The notes under the pieces: generated by a model
Databases searched by the model: none
What the model was told of the DNA's origin: nothing
The model's input: the letters and a program-made list of their open reading frames with translations, nothing else
Source of the DNA: JBBSEZ01 sp038239195
Lineage (GTDB): Bacteria > Planctomycetota > Planctomycetia > Gemmatales > Gemmataceae
Assembly (NCBI GenBank): GCA_038239195.1
Contig: JBBSEZ010000361.1
Span: 1 to 10,355, forward strand
Length of the DNA stretch: 10,355 bases
Direction of reading: 5' to 3'
Shown here: piece after piece, positions 5,749-10,355 of the stretch
How the letters are laid out: every line of letters starts with the position of its first letter
Position numbering within the stretch: the first letter of the stretch is position 1
Program-made: the position numbers and the translations under genes

Positions 5749-8700
5749 ATGCTGCGGAACTGGTGGCAGAAGTTCTTCCCTCAGCGGGCCCGGCGCCTCC
5801 AGCCCCTGCGTCGCCGGCCCGTCGCCCCCAGGCTGGAGGCGCTGGAGGACCGGACGGTCCTGAACGCCGCCTACGGCCAGCTGCCCCTAGCGTTCGAGCC
5901 GAACGTCGGCCAGGCCGCCGGGGGCGTCAACTTCGTCGCCCACGGGTCGGGGTACGGGCTGGCCCTGACGCCGACGGCCGCCGTCCTCGCCCTCGGGAAG
6001 GGCGGGGACGCCGTCGGGCTCGAGCTCGTCGGCGGCAACCCCGCCGCCAAAGCCTCCGGGCAAGGGCTGCAAGAAGGGGTGAGCAACTACCTGGTCGGCA
6101 ACGACCCCTCGGGGTGGCACACGGGGGTGGCCAACTACGGCGGCGTCAAGTATGAGGGCGTCTACGCCGGCATCGACCTGCTCTACTACGGCAACCAGCG
6201 GCAGCTGGAGTACGACTTCGTCCTGGCCGCCGGGGCCGACCCGTCCGCCATCCGCCTTCGCTTCACCGCCACGAATGGCGTCAGCCTGGGCCCCGCCGGG
6301 GACCTGGTCCTGCACGTGCCCGGCGGGGACGTGGTCGAGTACGTCCCGGTCGTCTACCAGACGGCGGCCGACGGGTCGCGCCTGCCTGTGTCCGGTGCGT
6401 ACGTGCTGGCGGCCGACGGGACGGCGTCGTTCGCCGTCGGCGCCTACGACCACTCCCGGCCGCTGGTGATCGACCCGACCCTCAGCTACTCCACCTACCT
6501 CGGGGGGGCCGGCAACGATCAGGCCGATGCGGTCGCGGTGGACGGGGCCGGGAACGCCTACCTCGCCGGCGTCACCAACTCCATCAACTTCCCGACCGGC
6601 AACCCCTTCCAGTCGTCGGCAGCCGGCGGCGGCGATGCTTTCGTGGCCAAACTGAACGCGGCCGGCACCGCCCTCGTCTACTCCACCTACCTGGGCGGGT
6701 CGGGGTATGACGAGGCCATCGGCCTGGCGCTGGACGGGGCCGGCAACGCCTACGTCGCCGGCGTCACCCACTCCACCAACTTCCCGATCGCCAACTCCGT
6801 CCAGGCGACCAACGGTGGCGGCGACGACGCCTTCGTGGCCAAGCTGAACGCCACCGGGTCGGTCATCGTCTACTCCACCTACCTCGGGGGGGCCGGCGAC
6901 GATCGGGCCAATGCGATCGCGGTGGACGCGGCCGGGAACGCCTACGTCGCCGGGCTCACCGGGTCCGCGAACTTCCCCACCGCCGGACCGCTCCAGCAGT
7001 CGAGACACGGCACCACCGACGCCTTCGTGGCCAAGCTGAGCCCGGCCGGGTCGGCCCTCGTCTACTCGACCTACCTGGGTGGGTCTGGAGACGAGACCGC
7101 CTACGGGATCGGGGTGGACGGGGCCGGCAACGCCTACGTGACCGGCTTCACCGGGTCCACCAACTTCCCCACCGCCGGCCCCGTCCAGGCGTCCAACGGC
7201 GGCGGCTACGACGCCTTCGTGGCCAAGCTGAATGCGGCCGGGTCGGCCCTCGTCTACTCGACCTACCTGGGCGGGACGGGGGACGACGAGGCCCACGCGG
7301 TCGCGGTGGACGCGGCCGGCAACGCCTACGTGACCGGGTTTACCGCGTCCGCCAACTTCCCGACCGTGGGGCCCAACCAGGCGACCAACGGGGGGGGCGA
7401 GGACGCCTTCGTGGCCAAGCTGAACGCGGCCGGCTCGGCCCTCGTCTATTCGACCTACCTGGGCGGCTCCAGCGACGACGAGGCCTACGGGGTGGCGGTG
7501 GATGGGGCCGGCAACGCCTACGTCGTTGGCTGGACCTTGTCCACCAACTTCCCGACCTTCTTCGCCTCCCAGTCTGCCAACGGCGGCGGCACCGACGCCT
7601 TCGTGGCCAAGCTGAACGCCGCCGGCACCCTCCGGTCCTACTCCACTTACCTGGGCGGGGCCGGCGAGGATTTCGCACACGCGGTCGCGGTGGACGCGGC
7701 CGGTAACGCCTACGTCGCCGGCGACACGGCGTCCGCCAACTTCCCGACCGCCAGCCCCTTCCAGTCCGCCAACGCCGGCGGCCGCGACGCCTTCCTGAGC
7801 AAGTTCTCGACCCCGTCGGGGCCCACGGCCGTATTCGTCGTCGGCCCCGGCACGCCGACCGACGGCACCCACTTCACCAGCCTGGCGTCCGCCATCCTGA
7901 ACGTCGCCAGCGGCGGGACGGTCACCGTCCTGCCGGGGGCGGTGGCCGACCTGTACCCGGTCGCCGTCGGCCTGGCCGTCACCATCCAGGGCGACCCGAA
8001 CGTGCCGGCCGACATCCTCCCCCGGTACGACCTCATCCTGGACGCGAGCGGCGTCACCCTGATCAACCTGAACCTCGGGAACGTCATCGTGGCCCCGGGC
8101 CTCGGGGCGGAGGGCGTCCACCGCTGTTCCCTGGTGTCGTTCACCGCCACCGCGTCGGTGTTCAACTTCCTCGATCAGTGCGTGGTCACCGGGTCGGTGG
8201 CCCTGACGGGGACGGCCGGCGGCTTTGACCTGGTCAGCAACTGCACGTTCAGCGGCCCGGCCGCCGTCCTGCTGTCGCTCACGTCCGACCCCAGCGCGAC
8301 CGTCCAGAACAACACGTTCACCGGCACCGGCCTCGGCCAGGTCGGCATCAGCCTGACCGACAGCGACAAGGCCGTGGTCGCCAACAACACGGTCGCGCTC
8401 GCAGGCGGCGGGCTGTCCACGGCCGCCCTGGCCATCGCCAACCCCGGCGGCGCCCTGACGCGGGTGACGGTGTCCAACAACGCGCTCCAGACGCTGAACG
8501 GCCGGGGCCTGGCCGTCCGCGCCGGCAACGACGCCCAGCTCCTGATCACGGCCCAGGGGAACGATTTCCACAACAACGCGATCGGCGTCGATTACGCCGG
8601 GGCCCACGGCACCACCCTCGGGTCGGACTTCGGCGGCGGCGGGCTGTTCGGGCTCGGCGGGAACAACTTCCGGTCGTTCACCGCCACCGGGAGCGCCACC

Positions 8701-9444
8701 CAGGCGGCGATCTACCTGCACGGGGTCGGGGCCGGGGCCACCCTCAAGGCCCAGAAGAACCTGTTCGCCGCGTCCGTCAGCCCGGGCACCGTCGTCTTCG
8801 CCTCGTCCGGCTCGATCGACGTGGGCGCCGCCCTGAGCCCCGACCGGGCGTTCGTCCAGGCGTTGTTCAACGCGATCCTCGGCCGGACCGGGACGATGAG
8901 CGAGTTGGACGGGTGGGTGGGGTATCTGCACTCGGCCGGCCAGAGCCAGGCGACGGTGGCGCATGCGATCTTGTATTCGACCGAGGGGCTCGACCGGGTG
9001 GTGATCGGCCTGTACCTGCGGTTCCTCGGCCGGGCGTCGAGCATGAGCGAGCGGGCCGGGTGGGTGAGCAGCCTCCAGGGTGGGGCGACCCTCGAGTCTC
9101 TCCAGGCCGGGTTCATCGCCTCGGCGGAGTTCCGGGCGCACAACGACTCGGACTACACCCAGGGACTGTACCGGGCCATCCTCGGCCGGACCGGGTCGTC
9201 CTCCGAGCTGGCCGGGTGGAATGGCGTCCTCCAGCAGCCGAACGGGTTCCAGATGGCGGCCAACCTGTTCGCCCAGTCGGCGGAGAACCGGCAGAACGCG
9301 GCGATGGCCGACTACCGGCTGTACCTGCACCGGACGCCCTTCATTGCGGAGCGGAACGCTTTCCTGGCCGCCAACCCGACCAGCGACCTGCTCGGCCTGG
9401 CCTGGGCGTTGCTCAGTACGGCCGACTTTTACAACAACGGCTGA
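5749..9444 (+). CDS. Large exported-type SBBP-repeat / beta-helix / DUF4214 protein
   Basis: 1231 residues; ATG 5749 is preceded by GAGGTGA. The basic N-terminus has RLEALEDRTVLNA (28-40), the L-E-x-L-E-D-R signature seen at the start of many planctomycete surface proteins; no classical signal peptide is evident. Residues about 46-240 resemble the DUF7948 domain that usually precedes SBBP repeats (LAFEPNVGQAAGGVNF, and GIDLLYYGNQRQLEYDF). Residues 245-692 are seven SBBP repeats, each with YSTYLGG, DxAGNAY, NFPT and DAFVAKL. Residues about 693-1030 show the Asn/Thr/Ser-rich short-strand pattern of a right-handed beta-helix (VQNNTFTGTG, VANNTVALAG, VSNNALQT). Residues 1032-1231 hold DUF4214 units (ILGRTGTMSELDGW, FLGRASSMSERAGW, ILGRTGSSSELAGW, and a degenerate fourth). 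A cell-surface, adhesive or envelope role is likely by family; there are no enzymatic residues to point at. It is divergent from the sigma/kinase operon. Confidence 0.9.
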   Translation: MLRNWWQKFFPQRARRLQPLRRRPVAPRLEALEDRTVLNAAYGQLPLAFEPNVGQAAGGVNFVAHGSGYGLALTPTAAVLALGKGGDAVGLELVGGNPAAKASGQGLQEGVSNYLVGNDPSGWHTGVANYGGVKYEGVYAGIDLLYYGNQRQLEYDFVLAAGADPSAIRLRFTATNGVSLGPAGDLVLHVPGGDVVEYVPVVYQTAADGSRLPVSGAYVLAADGTASFAVGAYDHSRPLVIDPTLSYSTYLGGAGNDQADAVAVDGAGNAYLAGVTNSINFPTGNPFQSSAAGGGDAFVAKLNAAGTALVYSTYLGGSGYDEAIGLALDGAGNAYVAGVTHSTNFPIANSVQATNGGGDDAFVAKLNATGSVIVYSTYLGGAGDDRANAIAVDAAGNAYVAGLTGSANFPTAGPLQQSRHGTTDAFVAKLSPAGSALVYSTYLGGSGDETAYGIGVDGAGNAYVTGFTGSTNFPTAGPVQASNGGGYDAFVAKLNAAGSALVYSTYLGGTGDDEAHAVAVDAAGNAYVTGFTASANFPTVGPNQATNGGGEDAFVAKLNAAGSALVYSTYLGGSSDDEAYGVAVDGAGNAYVVGWTLSTNFPTFFASQSANGGGTDAFVAKLNAAGTLRSYSTYLGGAGEDFAHAVAVDAAGNAYVAGDTASANFPTASPFQSANAGGRDAFLSKFSTPSGPTAVFVVGPGTPTDGTHFTSLASAILNVASGGTVTVLPGAVADLYPVAVGLAVTIQGDPNVPADILPRYDLILDASGVTLINLNLGNVIVAPGLGAEGVHRCSLVSFTATASVFNFLDQCVVTGSVALTGTAGGFDLVSNCTFSGPAAVLLSLTSDPSATVQNNTFTGTGLGQVGISLTDSDKAVVANNTVALAGGGLSTAALAIANPGGALTRVTVSNNALQTLNGRGLAVRAGNDAQLLITAQGNDFHNNAIGVDYAGAHGTTLGSDFGGGGLFGLGGNNFRSFTATGSATQAAIYLHGVGAGATLKAQKNLFAASVSPGTVVFASSGSIDVGAALSPDRAFVQALFNAILGRTGTMSELDGWVGYLHSAGQSQATVAHAILYSTEGLDRVVIGLYLRFLGRASSMSERAGWVSSLQGGATLESLQAGFIASAEFRAHNDSDYTQGLYRAILGRTGSSSELAGWNGVLQQPNGFQMAANLFAQSAENRQNAAMADYRLYLHRTPFIAERNAFLAANPTSDLLGLAWALLSTADFYNNG
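6481..7824 (+). repeat. Seven tandem 192-bp repeats encoding SBBP units
   Basis: The tyrosine codon of YSTYLGG falls at 6487, 6679, 6871, 7063, 7255, 7447 and 7639: seven copies with exactly 192 bp (64 codons) between each and no indels. Base identity between copies is high in the blocks for YSTYLGG, AGNAYV and DAFVAKLNA. Seven units fit a closed seven-bladed beta-propeller. This is an in-frame coding repeat, not a non-coding array. Confidence 0.92.
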
Positions 9445-9450
9445 CCGGGA

Positions 9451-9480
9451 GGGGGGAGGGGGGAAATTCTCCCGCCCCCC
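9451..9480 (+). terminator. Probable terminator of the SBBP gene
   Basis: GGGGGG-A-GGG (9451-9460) pairs with CCC-G-CCCCCC (9471-9480) across a 10-nt loop containing AAATTCT. It starts 7 nt after the stop codon. Only TT follows, so the U-tract is poor. The G-runs from 9447 could alternatively form a G-quadruplex. Confidence 0.5.
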
Positions 9481-9512
9481 TTGCTGGGACGAGGGAGACC
9501 GTTTACCCCGCC

Positions 9513-9670
9513 TTACTTCTTCAGCTCCGACTCGATGGCCCCGACGAGCCCGGCCGACGAGGAACTTGGTGAAGTTCCAGCGGGCCTCGCCGGCGAACTT
9601 CGGGTTGCCCTCCGGCGACGTGAGTTGTTGGTAGAGCGGGCAGCGCCCTTGTGCCGTTAATACGGCAATG
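9513..9670 (-). pseudogene. Glutathione peroxidase (GPx) C-terminal relic
   Basis: Read on the minus strand in three successive frames this gives RINGT (to about 9650), then CPLYQQLTSPEGNPKFAGEA running into RWNFTKFLVGR (9642-9550), then GLVGAIESELKK and a TAA stop at 9513-9515. WNFxKFL is a hallmark GPx block; its Trp (9577-9579) and Asn (9574-9576) belong to the catalytic set. NG-x-CPLY upstream and AIESELKK at the end also sit where GPx proteins have them. One extra base near 9647-9650 breaks the first join. At about 9550 the usual GKVVARFxPxxxPDSPE stretch is missing with a second frame change. The 5' half with the peroxidatic Cys is absent, so the gene is dead. Its upstream side abuts a transposase fragment. 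Confidence 0.75.
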
Positions 9671-9671
9671 G

Positions 9672-10221
9672 GTTTTGCCGCGCCTGTCGAAGCGCACCAG
9701 GGCCTCCATGCCCTTGTCCTGCTTGCCCACGCGCATGCGGCGGTGGTAGGCGCACACCTGCCCCTTCTCGGTCACCCTGCGCCGGCCCACGTACCCCTCC
9801 AACACCTCCTCTGCCTTCGCCAGGCCCCACGCGGCCCCCCCCGCGTCTTTGCGGTACTCCCGCCCCGGGTGCGCCAGTTCGGGGAACGCCCCCAGGCGGC
9901 TCTTCCTCCCGACGGCGAGGTAGCGCTCCCTCCGGATCATGTCCGCCACCACCAGGTTCGCCCGCAACTCGTCGGCGGTCTCGCTGCCGGCCACGTCTCC
10001 CCACCGCTGCCCCGTGTCGTGCGACTTCTCGGTCACCCCGTTGTCCTGCGGCGTGCGCGGCGGGTTGAACGCCGTGAAGACGCCCAGGCTGGCCAGCCAC
10101 AACTCCAGGGGCGTCGGCAGGTCGAACCAGCCGCCCCACGGGCAGCCTTTGCCCACCCCCAGCCACCCCGGCAGGCCCCAGGGCTCGAACCAGGTGCGCC
10201 GCTGCTCGCTACGTTTTGCCG
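9672..10221. repeat. Short direct repeat GTTTTGCCG at both ends of the transposase fragment
   Basis: GTTTTGCCG occurs at 9672-9680 and 10213-10221, each followed by a G/C/T-rich GCG-containing stretch. The transposase homology begins and ends close to these two copies. They may be remains of element ends, a recombination scar, or chance; nine bases is short. Confidence 0.25.
9681..10220 (-). pseudogene. Internal fragment of an rve-type DDE transposase
   Basis: Minus-strand frame with no stop: RRTWFEPWGLPGWLGVGKGC, PWGGWFDLPTPLELWLASLG, then NPPRTPQDNGVTEKSHDTGQ, RSRLGAFPELAHPGREY, and a beta-rich tail RRRVTEKGQVCAYHRRMRVG ending near VRFD. This matches the second half of integrase-core transposases whose usual motifs are RVDNGxPWGSW and NPPRxPQDNGVVER. 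The glutamate (VTEKS) is kept, but VDNG reads VGKG, losing the second catalytic Asp. No start codon fits; the N-terminal third with the first Asp is missing, as is the extreme C-terminus. The frame runs on to a stop near 9521 only by reading through the peroxidase relic, so a 211-codon ORF here is a chimera of debris and not a gene. It is inactive. Confidence 0.75.
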
Positions 10222-10355
10222 TGCGCGATCCGATAAAGCGTCCCCTTGAGGCGTCGCCCCCCCGGCTCGCCGGCGCGCATCGTCTGCGCGGTGAACGAGA
10301 GGCCTTGCGCCGTGAGGGTGTCGCGCAGCACGTGCGACGGGACGCGGTCCTGGTC
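10209..10355 (-). CDS. C-terminal end of an unidentified ORF (runs off right edge)
   Basis: Open from the right edge for 48 codons to TAG at 10211-10209. It contains VPSHVLRDTLTAQGLSFTAQ and, further on, RRLKGTLYRIAHGKT. The composition looks protein-like (a short helix, then a basic strand-forming end), but I do not recognise it, and it is not the N-terminal part expected for the adjacent transposase. It could be a real gene end or an out-of-frame leftover. Its stop overlaps the start of the transposase fragment. Confidence 0.3.
   Translation of the reverse strand, partial: DQDRVPSHVLRDTLTAQGLSFTAQTMRAGEPGGRRLKGTLYRIAHGKT

Noticed and set aside
6481..7824. CRISPR-like or non-coding tandem array
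   Set aside because: The period is 192 bp, in frame, and encodes SBBP units continuously; there are no short repeats with unique spacers.
5887..9330. Minus-strand open frame of 1147 codons opposite the SBBP gene
   Set aside because: Its apparent repeats (GHEGV, GRVHRDR) mirror the 192-bp coding repeats on the other strand; composition is unnatural and no start signal is seen.
9521..10156. Single 211-codon minus-strand gene
   Set aside because: It starts inside a transposase fragment, and its last 45 or so codons read the peroxidase relic out of frame; better described as two pseudogene pieces.
9668..10249. Plus-strand open frame of 193 codons at the right edge
   Set aside because: Antisense to a recognisable transposase fragment; no motif or ribosome site.
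1..10355. tRNA, rRNA or riboswitch genes
   Set aside because: No cloverleaf, rRNA core or known aptamer pattern was found by eye; the 491-506 similarity to a 16S 3' end is too short to be an rRNA fragment.

Overview
The window is very GC-rich bacterial DNA that looks like a planctomycete, most likely of the Gemmata group. The clues are an ECF sigma factor translationally coupled to a kinase/WD40 fusion, and a large exported-type protein whose N-terminus carries an L-E-x-L-E-D-R motif common in planctomycete surface proteins. Transposase debris at both edges is also typical of these genomes. The assignment rests on gene style, not on a marker gene.

Layout. Positions 1-459 (minus) hold the N-terminal half of an IS630-type transposase that runs off the left edge. 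Positions 558-772 (plus) hold a frameshifted C-terminal remnant of an unidentified gene. A strong hairpin (795-827) closes the minus-strand operon that follows. That operon is an ECF-type sigma factor (4881-5462) and a 1349-residue Ser/Thr kinase with one membrane segment, 14 WD40 repeats and a TPR-like tail (835-4884). The two genes share an ATGA stop/start overlap. A 286-bp divergent control region follows, with two oppositely directed copies of a 23-bp element. Next is a 1231-residue multidomain protein on the plus strand (5749-9444): an LEDR-type N-terminus, a DUF7948-like domain, seven SBBP repeats of exactly 64 residues, a beta-helix-like region and C-terminal DUF4214 units. The right edge (9513-10355) is a graveyard: a glutathione peroxidase C-terminal relic, a fragment of an rve-type DDE transposase that has lost a catalytic aspartate motif, and the C-terminus of an unidentified ORF.

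How it may work together. The kinase has a cytoplasmic catalytic domain, one transmembrane helix and a probably extracytoplasmic double beta-propeller, so it could sense something outside the cytoplasmic membrane and act on the co-translated sigma factor. The matching elements pointing at the sigma operon and at the SBBP gene suggest that the surface-type protein is co-regulated with, or is a target of, this module. This is inference from gene order and the repeat pair; nothing in the sequence proves it.
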